Source of the DNA: Diplocarpon mali
Taxonomy: Eukaryota > Ascomycota > Leotiomycetes > Helotiales > Drepanopezizaceae
DNA length: 58,082 bases
Direction of reading: 5' to 3'
NCBI GenBank assembly: GCA_024741835.1
Contig: JAENRP010000283.1
Span: forward strand, 1-58,082
The notes under the pieces: generated by a model
Told to the model about the DNA's origin: nothing
The model's database searches: none
What the model saw: the letters and a program-made list of their open reading frames with translations, nothing else
Translations under genes and position numbers: made by a program
Shown: positions 45,060 to 57,321 of the stretch, piece after piece
Layout of the letters: every line of letters begins with the position of its first letter
Numbering within the stretch: position 1 is the stretch's first letter

Positions 45060-46315
45060 GCCTTTAACTATTTAATTTATTTGATTTTAAATGCAATTCT
45101 ATTCGAAATAGCAATAGCTTCTAACTCCGATCGAAATACTAGACTTAGAGACCTCTAACTCTTTTAAAAGAACTGGCAATAATAGTTCGATAATTTAAAG
45201 CTCTACTTTAAGAGTAAAGGCATCGAAATAGCAATTTAAAAGACACTTATTAAATACGTAAGAATAGCCCCTTATACTCCCTTTACTAATTCGTCTACTT
45301 CTACTTTAATAGCTAATATAACTACTAAGGATTTGCCAAATATATTAAATAAGCTTAGCCTAAGAGCTTTAATAGATAATAACTAAGAATCCTAAAGGCA
45401 GATTTTAAATATAGAAAAGGAGAAAGAGTATAAGCTGGCCTTAGCTAAATATAAGCTTAAGATTAATAGAGGTTTAAGTAATAAAGACTAAGATTTTATT
45501 TGAGTTTATAATAATATAAAGATAAGATAGGATACTTTAAAGGTAAAATACTCTTAGATAACTGCCTTTAATACCTAGTATCTATTATAATAGATTACTT
45601 TATTTTAATATAAAAAAGATAAAGATAGTAAGGATATAGATATAAATATAAACTCTACTTAATCTATACTATATAAAGTAAGAAGGAGAGTAAGAGCCGC
45701 AAATCCTAGGATAGCTATGACTTTTAAGGAAACTTAGCTTTTTGATTTCCTATTTAATAGCCTCCCTCTTAAGTTTACTATTATAAAATAATCTCTTCTC
45801 ATTTAACTTAACCTTAAGATCTATAAGAAGATCGACCTCCTTCGAACTATTAAGCAAGACCTCGAAGGACACTCTAAATTGGCAAATGCCGCATTATAGG
45901 GCAATAATAAGCCTAAGAAGAGGAAGGAGCGTAGGACAAGCCCTTAAGCTCATTAGGGATGCTACTTCTATAATAGTACTTATAATATTACTAATTATAA
46001 AGTTAGAAGGCAACTGATCGATATAGTCGCCAGCTTTAATATCAAGAAGTAATCGAAGCAGAAGTCAAGAAGTAAACTGCCCTTATCCCGCCAAAGGCCG
46101 CAACCACTAAAGAAAGGCAAAGGCAAAGGAAAAGGCTATTTAGTCAAAACTTTAGCAAATACCTCTAATGATAATAGTAGGTTATCTGAATCTGAATCTA
46201 CTTCTAATAATTCAAATGATAATTATAATAAGGATGCCTATATCTTAAAAGCCGATCTTTATAAGATCCTTGAATCCGATTGGTATAGTAATACTAGTTG
46301 TATAATATATATAAC
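45060..46315 (+). pseudogene. A4 gag and protease start
   Basis: Plus-strand Gag of family A. Frame segments include L-x-R-N-W-Q near 45160, S-K-G-I-E-I-A-I near 45215, and L-L-N-I-L-N-K-L-S-L-R-A near 45330-45370. The zinc knuckle near 45955-46000 is G-C-Y-F-Y-N-S-T-Y-N-I-T-N-Y, where the first Cys and the His position have partly changed. The basic tail is followed by the protease W-Y-S-N-T-S-C motif (about 46280-46300), which corresponds to the family's D-S-G catalytic site with Asp changed to Asn and Gly to Ser. Interrupted at 46315. Confidence 0.72.
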
Positions 46316-46510
46316 TGTTGAGATGGGTGATACAGCCATCACTCCAATATATTATTATATGACCCTACTGCTTAGTCAGTAGGATATTAATATATATATA
46401 GCTATAGGGAAGAAAGGGGTAACCTTCCTTCTTTAACTCTTACTAATATATCGACTATCGACCTCTAAAAGCTTCCTTTACCTACTGCGCCGACTCACTT
46501 AAGCTTAATA
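46316..46510 (+). repeat. LTR A, 5' LTR of A5
   Basis: 195 bp, the least mutated LTR A: TGTTGAGATGGGTGATACAG at the outer edge. The inner edge CTTAAGCTTAATA is mutated. Confidence 0.93.
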
Positions 46511-46869
46511 GGTTATAAGCCTTAGATAGACTGATAATAGATTATTAACTTCCCTTAGAAAGCACTTATGCTGCAACTATTAGTAAGAAGTTGAACGAAA
46601 CTTATAGTAAAAGGCAAGCAATCGGCGAATAGGAGGTATAATTCCCTATTTAACCAACTTATATTATAAGAGGTATGATTCCTTACTCTATAATCCCTTT
46701 AGTACTATAAGAGGTATAATTTCTTACTTTATTATATTTTATAAGAGGTATAATTCCTTGCGTTATAGCTTAAAAACCCTTTTCGATAAGAGGACTTCCT
46801 CCTTATTTAATACTTCTATAATACCTACTATTTAATCATTTCGACTTTTCGATAGGAGGAGTGCTCTTA

Positions 46870-47890
46870 ACTATTTAATTTATTTGATTTTAAATGCAAT
46901 TCTATTTAAAATAGCAATAGCTTCTGATTCCGATTAAAACACCAGACCTAAAGACCTTTAACTCTTTCGAAAGAACTGGCAATAATAGTTCGATAATTTA
47001 AAGCTTTACTTTAAGAGCAAAGGCATTGAAATAGCGATTTAAAAGATACTTATTAAATATGTAAGAATAGCCTCCTATACTCCTTCTACTGATTTATCTA
47101 CTTTTACTTCAATAGCTAATACAATTGCTAAGGATTTGCTAAATATATTAAATAAGCTTAGCCTAAGAGCTTTAATAGATAATAATTAAGAATCCTAAAG
47201 GCAGATTTTAAATATGGAAAAGGAAAAGGACTATAGGCTAGCCTTAGCTAAATGCAAGCTTAAGATTAATAGAGGTTTAAGCGATAAAGACTGAGATTTT
47301 ATTTAAGTTTATAATAATGCAAAGATAAGATAGGATACTTTAAAGGTAAAATACTCTTAGACAACTGCCTTTAATACTTAGTATCTACTATAGTAAATTA
47401 CTTTATTTTAATATAAAAAAGATAAAGATAGTAAGGATATAGATATAAATATAGACTCTGCTTAATTTATACTATATAAAGTAAAGAGGAGAGTAAGAGC
47501 CGCAGATCCTAAGATAGCTATGACTTTTAAGGAAACTTAGCTTTTTAATTTCCTACTTAATAGCCTCCCTTTTAAGTTTGCTATTATAAAACAATCTCTT
47601 TTTATCTAACCTAACCTTAAGATCTATAAGAAGATCGACCTCCTTTGAACTATTAAGTAAGACCTTAAAGGATGCTCTAAATCGGCAAATACCGCATTAT
47701 AGGGCAATAATAAGCCTAAGAAGAGGAAGGAGCGTAGGACGAGCCCTTAAGCTCATTAGGGATACTACTTCTATAATAGTACTTATAATATTACTAATTG
47801 TAAAGTTAGAAGGCAATTGATCGATATAGTCGCCAGCTTTAATATTAAGAAGCAATTGAAGCAAAAGTCAAGAAGTAAAATGCCCTTATC
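46870..47890 (+). pseudogene. A5 gag remnant
   Basis: Plus-strand Gag homologous to A4 and A7. Recognisable segments are T-R-P-K-D-L near 46940, S-K-G-I-E-I-A-I near 47020, L-A-L-A-K-C-K-L-K-I-N-R-G-L near 47240-47280, K-I-Y-K-K-I-D-L-L near 47620, and the zinc knuckle Y-Y-F-Y-N-S-T-Y-N-I-T-N-C-K near 47765-47805 (one Cys retained). The frame ends at the A6 junction. Confidence 0.72.
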
Positions 47891-48085
47891 TATTAAGCTT
47901 AAGTGAGTCGGCGCAGTAGGTAAAGGAGGCTTCTAGAGGTCAATGGTCGATATATTAGTAAGAGTTAGGGAAGGAAGGTTACCCCTTTCTTCCCTATAGC
48001 TATATATGTATTAATATCCTACTAATTAAGTAGTAGGGTTATATAATAATATATCGGAGTGATAGCTATATCACCTATCTTAATA
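47891..48085 (-). repeat. LTR A, 3' LTR of A6
   Basis: 195 bp, outer edge TATTAAGCTTAAG, inner edge CACCTATCTTAATA. Both edges are mutated. Confidence 0.9.
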
Positions 48086-48216
48086 CCCTTACTTAGACCT
48101 TATTCTAATTAACCTATAGTTGGGAAAATAATAACTATCCTTTTGCGCTAATCCAACTCTTAAGTATCTCTTTAAATTAAAAACAATCAATTAATAGCAA
48201 CCTTTATTAAAATCAT

Positions 48217-48312
48217 CAATCCTACTCGTAGGGTAGGACTAGGAGTCAAATTTCCAAAAGCGTTCCTTTATAAGACTATATAACTTGACTTGCAAGGCGG
48301 GCCCAGGAGTCG
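48217..48312 (-). repeat. A-family 3' non-coding repeat, two units
   Basis: Two AGGAGTC-bearing units (ACTAGGAGTC and CCCAGGAGTC) about 65 bp apart, one fewer than A2, A3 and A7. Same number as A1. Confidence 0.6.
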
Positions 48313-48319
48313 TCCTTAA

Positions 48320-51300
48320 GCCTGCTAAGCTCCTACTATCTTTTATAATCTTAGTATATCTTTAAACGCTTCGAACTTTATAACTATCTCTAATAGCTTT
48401 ATAAATCTATCTATTACTATTTGATCGGTTAAGATATAAGTAATTGATAACTTATTCTTTATAATAAGATTATAGATAAAGTGGTAAGTAATATCGATAT
48501 ATTTCGATCACTTATATAAGTATGGATTCTTTATAAGTATAATTGCTCTTATATTATCTGCTTAAAGATTAATATAGTTCCTATCTTATCTAATATACTT
48601 AGTGAAACCTATATCTTTTAGAACTTAAGCGATTTATAATCCTTGCTTACAATTTAATAATATTAATATATATTCGGCCTTAGTGCTTGCAATAGCTACT
48701 GATTTCTACTTCCTACTTCCTTATAATATAAGTCTACTATATAGCATTGCTACGCTTCTAAATATACTTTTCCAACCCTTTATATTTGCCTAGTTAGAAT
48801 TAGTATATATCTTAAGCTTTGCGCTTATATATTTTATTAGTCCGTATCTTACCTTTTATATGATTATTAATCGAAGGTATCTTTTAAGTCGCTTGATTGC
48901 GTTCTTATATTAAATCGTTAGATCCTTTAAATTCTGATTAAGTTGCTTAATAATAAAGGCAATATTTAGTCTTATATATATTATAATATATATAATTGCT
49001 TTAATATCTTATTAGTACTTCTTTAGATCTCCTTTTTACTTATTTTTATTAATAGGCTTTAACTTATTATACTTTTCTTCAATTGGAGTACACTTTAGCT
49101 TAAAGTTAGAAGTATAAGTAGAGAGTCCTATTCGGTCTAGGATCTTCTTAATATATTACTCTTAGTTTAACTAGAGTTCTTAAGTAGAGCAGTTCCTTAT
49201 AATGCAGATGCTAAGGATCTTATAAATTCCCCTTAGATCCTTAGTATTAAAACGTTTCCGAATTATTATAAAGAACCAATCTAATTAAGTAATTGTTTTC
49301 GCAATTGCAATAATATTATTAATATATAATAGCAATTTGATTTTACGCTTAATATAGGTAAATAGATAAGGGTTAGCTAGGCTTTAAACGAATCCCATTT
49401 TTACTAAAGCAAAGCTATATAAAAGGTTCCAATTATAAGCTGATTATTTAAGCCTATAAATACTATAGAGTATATGGAAAGAGTAGCTAGCGCGTATAGG
49501 AATACTATTATATTAGAAGAGAAAAATCCGTTCCTTTATAATCGCTTTAGTAAATGCATTTTTAATATCGTACTATCTATATTCAAGGTCCTTAGCAGCT
49601 ACTATTACTATAAATATACAAAGGGTATCTATGCGAACTATTAGCGCAAATGTATTAAAGTAGTCTTCTCTATACTATTAAGAGAAGCCCTTAGCTATAA
49701 GCTTTGCCTTATAATATTTTAAGGTCCTATCTAAATATCTTAATTATAAAGACCCACTTTATTATAACTAGGTTCATATCCTTTAGCATTAATTCCTCTA
49801 TTTATATACTATTTGCAGTAAAAGAGCTTATCTCCTTTTAAATTGCCTTACTTTATACTACTCTATTCTCTAGATCGTTAATAGCTTTATTATATGTTTT
49901 TAAAAGAGAGATTTTCATTATCCCTTTAGTAGTTAGAAACGTATTATCTTTATTAAAGCTCTATTAAAGTTCGAGCTTATAGATCCTATATGCTATTATA
50001 GCCTAGATACGCTTAGACTCGCGTTCGTCTAAGGTATCTTCTAATTCTAGGTCTCTATTCCTTTTCAAAGGCGTAGGTTCAGCTATAGGTTTTATAGGCT
50101 TATTATCTAAGGAACTGTTTTTTAATAGTAGAGGCTTATTATTACTTATACCTATTTTAGGAATATCCTTTACTATAGGTGCTTTAATTAAAGGGATAAT
50201 AATATCAAAGTTGTTTTATACTTTAAGTAGTTTGCAAACGATAAGAATAGTCTATTTAGCCTTTAGGCGATTAGTAGGTCGTCGATTAACAGATGCGCTT
50301 AATATACTTAAGCTAAGAGAAAGGGGTTATTAGTTCGACTTAATAGTATTACTATTAAGTGGTATACCTTACAAATCTCTAAGGATATAGAGCTTTAAGG
50401 ATAGCTCCCTTCTATTTTAAGATTTATTAAACTTAACTACTAAAGATATAATTACTCGCCTTAGGTTTAATATATATACTATCTATTACTTTATTATCTA
50501 TTTAATATATTTAATAAATATATACTCTTTACCTTAATCTATTAGCTTCTTACTCTTTATACCTATAGGCTAGGACTTTAAGCTAATATAAGAGTAGCAG
50601 ATACTTTTAAAGACGCAAATATAGTCTAGGCTTAGTTTCTATTTGAAATATGCCTTATATAGTAATATTTAAATGCTATTGACTATTAGTTTATTACCTA
50701 TTCTATTTCGCAAATATATATCTGCCTTAACCGCAAGGTTTTAGAATTCTAATAGTAGGTTAGCATCTTATAATAAAGTGCGATAATTAGTTTCTATTTA
50801 TTAGATGCTTCGCTTAGTAATGCTATTTTAATAGGAACCTTTATATATTATAGTTAATTTATAGCAAACTCCTTATTTTACTTATTTATTAAGCTTTGCC
50901 TTAATCTCTAATACGTTATTAGACCTAATAGCTATTAGCTTTAACTAAGTCTAGCGTTCCTCTATTACTTTTTAAGTTTTTAGCTTTTTTATAAGCTTAG
51001 ATTTGGTCTTAGTGCAAATAGTCTATATTTATTAAGTAGAGTTATCTACTATTTAAGAAAACTAATTATTTCCTTTAATTAAGGTTATAAATAGTCCGAT
51101 AGTATTAATAGATAATAGTATTAATATCGAATCTTTTTATAGATTAAGCTTAATTTGCATCCGATTTCAAAGTTTTATTAGCTTGCAAATTCGGTATATT
51201 AAGTAATCCTTTAGTATTTAGATCTTCTATTTTAAAATCAAGACCTTATATAGGCCCTTTAATTTCTTTAGCCTTAGATGTACGAATCTTTTATATATTA

Positions 51301-51699
51301 GCTAATACCTTAATAGGCTTTCGGCTTCTAATAGCTTTAATAGCCTATCGTTAGTTAATACTTTATTATTAGCGGCTAAAAAGGACTAGTAATAGCAGTT
51401 TAAGGTTTTGCCGTTTTCTAGTTGTAAGCCTAGCTTAGGAGTTGTTTTTAATAAAACCGCGAGATCCACTTGCGGTCCTAGCTTAAGAGTCGCTTCTAAC
51501 GAATTTGCGAATTTTACTCGCAGTCCTAGCTTAGGAGTTATTTTTGCGAATTTCACTTGCGATCTTAGCCTAAGAGTTATTATTAGTAAATTTATAAAAT
51601 CTACTTACAATCTTAGCCTAAGAGTCATTTCTATTAAATTCACTTATAATCCTAGCTTAAGAGTCATCTTTAAGGACACTTTGCAATTTACTTATAGTC
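48320..51699 (-). pseudogene. A6 Copia pol remnant
   Basis: Minus-strand A polyprotein colinear with A7: RNase H at about 48370-48920, RT at about 48920-49790, linker at about 49950-50360, integrase at about 50450-51190, and pre-integrase at about 51190-51380. The coded tandem repeat starts at 51423 and is cut by A7 at 51699. Its last units follow at 57807. RIP stops throughout. Confidence 0.8.
51423..51699 (-). repeat. Coded tandem repeat in A6 pol (first part)
   Basis: Five to six units marked by GCTTAAGAGTC or GCTTAGGAGTT. A7 inserted in this array, with duplication TAGTC (51695-51699 and 57807-57811). The array continues at 57807-57872. Confidence 0.75.
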
Positions 51700-51894
51700 T
51701 GTTGAGATGGGTGATATAGCCATTACTTCGATGTATTGTCATATGACTCTACTGCTTAGTTAGTAGGATATTGATACGTATATAGCTATAGGGAAGAAAG
51801 GGGTAACCTTCCTTCCTTAACTCTTATTAATATATCGACTATCGACCTTTAGAAGCCTCCTTTACCTATTGCGCCGACTTACTTAAGCTTAATA
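51700..51894 (+). repeat. LTR A, 5' LTR of A7
   Basis: 195 bp. Outer edge TGTTGAGATGGGTGATA is intact. Inner edge ACTTAAGCTTAATA is mutated. Confidence 0.92.
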
Positions 51895-51905
51895 GGTTAT
51901 AAGCC
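51895..51905 (+). promoter_or_regulatory. A7 primer-binding site
   Basis: GGTTATAAGCC directly after the 5' LTR, one G to A from the complement of the initiator-Met anticodon arm. Internal tRNA-Met fragments prime reverse transcription in Drosophila copia, so the same mechanism is inferred. Confidence 0.6.
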
Positions 51906-52239
51906 TTAGATAGATTGATAATAGATTATTAACTTCCCTTAGAAAGTACTTGCGCTGCAACTATTAGTAGGAAGTTGAATAAGACTTATAGTAAGAGGTA
52001 AGCAATCGGCGAATAAGAGGTATGATTCCTTATTTAGCTAACCTGTATTGCAAGAGGTGTGATTCCTTGCTCTATAACCCTTTGGTACTGCAAGAGGTAT
52101 GATTCCTTGCTTTACTATATTTTATAGGAGGTATAATTCCCTACGTTATAGCTTAAAAAAAAAAAACCCCTTTTTGATAAGAGGACTTCCTTCCTATTTA
52201 ATACTTCTATAACACCTGCTATTTAATCATTTCGACTTT

Positions 52240-53440
52240 TCGATAGGAGGAGTGCCTTTAACTATTTAATTTATTTGATTTTAAACGCAATTCTATTTGA
52301 AACGTTAATAGCTTCCGATTCCGACCGAAATACTAAACCTAAAGACCTCTAACTCTCTCGAAAGAATTAGTAATAATAGTTCGACGATTTAGAGCTTTAC
52401 TTTAAAAGCAAAGGTATCGAAATAGCGATTTAAAAGACACTTATTAAATATGCGAGAATAGCCCTTTATACTCCTTTTAATAATTCGTCTACTTCTACTT
52501 TAATAGCTAATACAATTATTAAGGATTTGCTAAATATACTAAATAAGCTTAGCCTAAGAGCTTTAGTAAATAATAATTAAGAATCCTAAAGGCAGATTTT
52601 AAATATAAAAAAGGAGAAGGAGTATAAGCTAGCCTTAGCTAAATATAAGCTTAAGATTAATAAAGGTTTAAGTAATAAAGATTAAGATTTTATTTAAGTT
52701 TATAATAATATAAAGATAAGATAGGATACTTTAAAGGTAAAATACTCTTAAACAACTGCCCTTAATACTTAGTATCTATTATAGTAGATTACTTTATTTT
52801 AGTATAGAAAAGATAAAGATAGTAAGGATATAAATATAAATATAGACTCTGCCTAATCTATATTATATAAAGTAAAGAGGAGAATAAGAGCCGTAGATCC
52901 TAGGATAGCTATAACTTTTAAGGAAACTTAGCTTTTTAATTTCCTACTTAATAGCCTCCTTTTTAAGTTTGCTATTATAAAATAATCTCTTCTTATCTAA
53001 CCTAACCTTAAGATCTATAAGAAGATCGATCTCCTTCAAACTATTAAGTAAGACCTTAAAGGACGCTCTAAATCGGCAAATGCTATATTATAAGGTAATA
53101 ATAAGCTTAAGAAGAGGAAGGAGCGTAGGACAAGCCCTTAAGCTTATTAAGAATATTACTTCTATAATAGTACTTATAATATTACTAATTATAAAGTTAA
53201 AAGGCAACTGATTAATATAATCGCTAGCTTTATTATTAAAAAGCAATTAAAGCAGAAGTTAAGAAGTAAACTGCCCTTATCCTATTAAAGGCTATAACTA
53301 TTAAAGAAAGGTAAAGGAAAAGGCTATTTAGCCAAAACTTTAGCAGATACCTTTAATAATAATAATAGGTTATTTAAACTTAAATCCACTTCTAATAATT
53401 CAAATGATAATTATAATAAAGATGCCTATATTTTAAAAGC
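52240..53440 (+). pseudogene. A7 gag remnant
   Basis: Plus-strand Gag. It has L-L-N-I-L-N-K-L-S-L-R-A near 52530-52565, L-A-L-A-K-Y-K-L-K-I-N-K-G-L near 52635-52670, F-N-F-L-L-N-S-L near 52935-52960, and a zinc-knuckle remnant Y-Y-F-Y-N-S-T-Y-N-I-T-N-Y-K near 53155-53200 in which all Cys have become Tyr. A lysine-rich tail leads into the protease region. The knuckle is part of Gag in Copia elements and binds RNA. Here it could not coordinate zinc. Confidence 0.72.
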
Positions 53441-56400
53441 CGATCTCCGTAAGATCCTTAAATCCGACTGGTATAATAATACTAATTATATAGCATATAT
53501 AACTAATAAATCCTACCTATTTAAAGGCCTGCTTATTAAAATAAAAAGGCATTCTATTAAGGTTGGTAGTAGAAGGTTTTATATAAATTCGATAGGTATA
53601 GTAAAGATGAATATTATTAGTATTTCTTTCCTTTTATAAAATATTCTCCTTATGCTTAGCTTAAGTATTAATCTTTTATTTAATTATAAGATCTATATAA
53701 AGTTGAATTATATAAGAGTTTTTAATAATCAATTTATATAATTTATAAATAATAATTATAAAGTAATCTTTAAAGCTAAAATTAAAGATAGACTTTATAT
53801 TATCTTAAAGGTAATATTATAGAAATTGACTCTTAGGCCAGACCTATAAGTGGATTCCTTTAAAGAAAGTGCACTCTTTACCTTAATATAATTAAGCGAG
53901 GATAAGGAGAATAGATAGACTCTTAAGCTAGGATCATAAGTGAATTTGGCAGAAATAACTTTTAAGCCAAGACCGCAAGTAGATTTTGCAAATTCGCTAA
54001 TAATAACTCTTAGGCTAAGATCGCAAGTGAAATTCGCAAAAATGACTCTTAGGCCAAAACCGCAAGTGAAATTCGCGAATTCATTAGAGACGACTCTTAA
54101 GCTAAGACCGCAAGTAGATCTTGCTATTTCTAGGAAATCGACTCCTAAGCTAAGACCGCAAGTGGATCTTGCGGTTTTATTAAAAACGACTCTTAAGCCA
54201 GGCTTATAATTAGAAAATAGCAAAACCTTAAACTGCTATTACTAGTCTTTTCTAGCTATTAATAATAAAGTATTAATTAATAATAGGCTACTAAAGCTAT
54301 TAGAAGCCGAAAGCCTATTAAAGTATTAGCTAATATATAAAAGATTCGTATATTTAAAGCTAAAGAAATTAAAGGGCCTATATAAGGTCTCGACCTTAAA
54401 ACAGAAGATCTAAGTACTAAAGGATCGCTTAGTATACCGAATTTGCAAGTTAATAAAACTTTAAAATCAAATGCAAATTAAGCTTAATCTATAGAAAGAT
54501 TTAATACTAGCGCTAATATCTATTAATACTACTAGACTATTTATAACTTTAATTAAAGGAAATAATTAGTTTTCTTAAATAGTAGATAACTCCACTTAGC
54601 AAATATAGACTATTTGCGCTAGGACCAAATCTAAGCTTATAAAAAAGCTGGAAACTTAAAAAGTGATAAAGGAATACTAAACTTAATTAAAGCTAATAGC
54701 TATTAGGTTTAATAATATATTAAAGATTAAGGCAAAGCTTAATAAATAGGTAAAATAAAGAGTTTATTATAAATTAACTATAATATACAAAGGTTCCTAC
54801 TAGAATAGTATTATTAAGCAAAGCATTTAGCAAGTAGAGATTGACTATTACGCTCTATTATAAGATGCTAACCTATTACTGGAATTCTAAGACCTTGCAA
54901 TTAAAGCAAATATATACTTGCGAAATAGAATAGGTAGTAGACTAATAGTTAATAGTACTTAAATATTACTATATAAGGCATATTTTAAATAGAAACTAAG
55001 CTTAGACTATATTTGCGTTTTTAAAAGCGTTTACTACTCTTATATTAGCCTAAAGTCCTAGCCTATAGGTATAAAGAGTAAGAAGCTAATAGACTAAGGT
55101 AGAGAATATATATTTATTAAGTATATTAAATAGATAATAAAGCAATAGATAGTATATGCGCTAGATTTAAAGCAAGTAATTATATCCTTAATAGTTGAGT
55201 TTAATAAATCTTAAAATAAGAGAGAGCTATCCTTAAAGCTTTATATATCTAAAGATTCGCAAGGTATACTACTTAATAGTAATACTATTAAGCTAAACTA
55301 ATAACCCCTTTCTCTTAGCTTAAGCATATTAAGCGCACTTGCTAATCGACAACCTATTAATTGCCTAAAGGCCGAATAGACTATTCCTATTATCCGCGAA
55401 CTGCCTAAAGTATAGAATAACTTTAATATTATTATCCCTTTAATTAAAGCACCTATAGTAAAGGATATTCTTAAAATAGGTATAAGTAATAATAAGCCTC
55501 TACTATTAGAAAGCGGTTCCTTAGATAATAAGCTTATAAAACCTATAGCTAAACCTATATCTTTAAAAAGGAATAAAGACTTAGAACTAGAAGATACCTT
55601 AAACAAACGAGAGTCTAAGCGTATCTAGGCTATAATAGCATATAAGATCTATAAGCTTGAACTTTAATAAAGCTTTAATAAAGATAATGCGTTTTTAGCT
55701 GCTAAGGGGATAATGAAAATCTCTCTTTTAAAGATATATAATAAAGCTATAAACGATCTAAAGAATAGAGTAGTATAGAATAAGGTAATTTAAAAGGAGA
55801 TAAATTCTTTTATTATAAATAGTATAAAGATAGAGGAACTAACGCTAAAGGATATAAACCTAGTTTTAATAAAGTAGGTCTTTATAATTAAGATATATAT
55901 AAATAGGACCTTAGAATGTTATAAGGCAAGGCTTATAGCTAAGGGCTTCTCCTAATAGTATAGAGAAGACTACTTCGATACATTTGCGCTAATAGTTTGT
56001 ATAAATACCCTTTGCATATTTATAGCAATAGTAGCTGCTAAGGACCTTAAATATAAATAGTATAATATTAAAAATGCATTTACTAAAGCAATTATAAAGG
56101 AACGGATTTTTCTCTCTTAACTTAATAGTATTCCTATATACGCTAGCTACTTTCTTTGTATACTTTATAGTATTTATAGGCTTAAATAATCAGCCTATAA
56201 TTAGAACCTCTTATATAGCTCTACTCTAATAGAAATAGGATTTATTTAAAGCCTAGCTGACCTTTATCTATTTACTTATATTAAGTATAGAATCAAGTTA
56301 CTACTATATATTAATAATATTATTATAGCTACGAAAACAACTACTTAATTAGATTGGTTCTTTATAATAATTCGGAAATATTTTAATATTAAAGATCTAA

Positions 56401-57300
56401 GGGGAATTTATAAGATCCTTAGCATCTGCGTTATAAGGAACCGTTCTACTTAAGAACTCTAGTTAAACTAAGAGTAGTATATTAAGAAGATCCTAGATTA
56501 AATAGGACTTTCCACTTATACTCCTAACTTTAAGCTAAAGTATACTTTAATTAAAGGAAAGTATAATAAGTTAAAGCTTACTAATAAAAATAAGTAAAAA
56601 GGAGATTTAAAGAAGTACTAATAGGATATTAGAGCGATTATATATACTATAGTATATATAAGACCAGATATCGCCTTTATTATTAAGCAATTTAGTCAAA
56701 ACTTAAAGGATCTGATAATTCGATATAAGAATGCAATCAAGCGACTTAAAAGGTACCTTCGATTAATAATCATATAAAAGGTAAGATATAAACTAATAAA
56801 ATATATAAGTACAAAGCTTAAGGTATATACTAATTTTAACTAGGCAAATATAAAAGGTCGGAAAAGTATATTTAGAAGTATAGTAGTACTATATAGTAGA
56901 CCTATATTATAAGGAAGTAGGAAGTAGAAATCAGTAGCTACTGCAAGCACTAAGGCCGAATATATATTAATATTATTAAATTGCAAGTAAGGATTATAGA
57001 TCGCTTAAGTTTTAAAAGATATAGGTTTCGCTAAGTATATTAAATAAGATAAGAACTATATTAATCTTTAAGTAGATAATATAAAGGCGATTGCACTTAT
57101 AAAGAATCTACACTTATATAAGCGATCGAAATATATTAATATTACCTACTACTTTATCTACAACCTTATTATAAAGAATAAGTTATTAATCACTTATATC
57201 TTAACTAATTAAATAGTAGTAGATGGATTTATAAAGCTATTAAAGATAGTTGCAAAGTTTAAAGCATTTAAAGATATACTAAGGTTGCAAAAGATAGTAG
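53441..57300 (+). pseudogene. A7 Copia pol remnant (PR, IN, RT, RNase H)
   Basis: The protease-like region opens with W-Y-N-N-T-N-Y-I-A-Y-I-T-N-K-S near 53470-53515 and runs to A-K-I-K-D-R-L-Y-I-I near 53770-53800. The coded tandem repeat (53828-54210) follows in frame. Pre-integrase K-R-F-V-Y-L-K-L-K-K-L-K-G-L lies at about 54340-54385. Integrase covers about 54420-55260, with a decayed core. The linker is at about 55300-55650. RT has K-A-R-L-I-A-K-G-F near 55930, D-Y-F-D-T-F near 55970, and the catalytic box Y-I-N-N-I-I-I-A near 56305-56330 (both Asp changed). RNase H has A-T-A-S-T-K-A-E-Y-I near 56940-56965 and K-A-I-A-L-I-K-N at about 57085-57110. Stops are TAA/TAG only. Confidence 0.85.
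53828..54210 (+). repeat. Coded tandem repeat in A7 pol
   Basis: One isolated unit at 53828 and about seven consecutive units from 53928. Each has ACTCTTAAGCYAAGACCGCA followed by AGTRRATY. Translated, the units are 13 or 16 residues (T-L-K-L-R-P-Q-V-D-L-A and variants), all multiples of 3, so pol stays in frame. The repeat lies between protease and the pre-integrase zinc-binding domain, where Copia elements normally have no repeat. Confidence 0.8.
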
Positions 57301-57321
57301 GGGCTTAGTAGGCTTAAGGAC

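Larger units (their letters stand above)
44701..46315 (+). mobile_element. Copia element A4, remainder to the A5 insertion
   Basis: Plus-strand family A element whose 5' LTR starts at 23145. After F outer come the last 8 bp of the LTR (44701-44708), the primer-binding site GGTTATAAGCC (44709-44719), a leader with several AGAGGTATGATTCC-like repeats (44820-44960), Gag, and the start of protease. A5 interrupts it at 46316 within the protease codons. The rest of A4 lies beyond the window's right edge. Confidence 0.82.
46316..47890 (+). mobile_element. Copia element A5, 5' part
   Basis: Plus-strand family A element inserted in the A4 protease codons (left flank ATAAC). It contains the 5' LTR (46316-46510), primer-binding site GGTTATAAGCC (46511-46521), leader repeats and Gag. 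A6 interrupts it at 47891 just after the zinc knuckle (flank TTATC). The remainder is outside the window. Confidence 0.85.
47891..51699 (-). mobile_element. Copia element A6, 3' part
   Basis: Minus-strand family A element inserted in A5. From the left it has the 3' LTR (47891-48085), two 3' repeat units, RNase H, RT, integrase, and part of the coded tandem repeat. A7 is inserted inside that repeat at 51700. A6 resumes at 57812 and continues past the window end. Confidence 0.87.
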
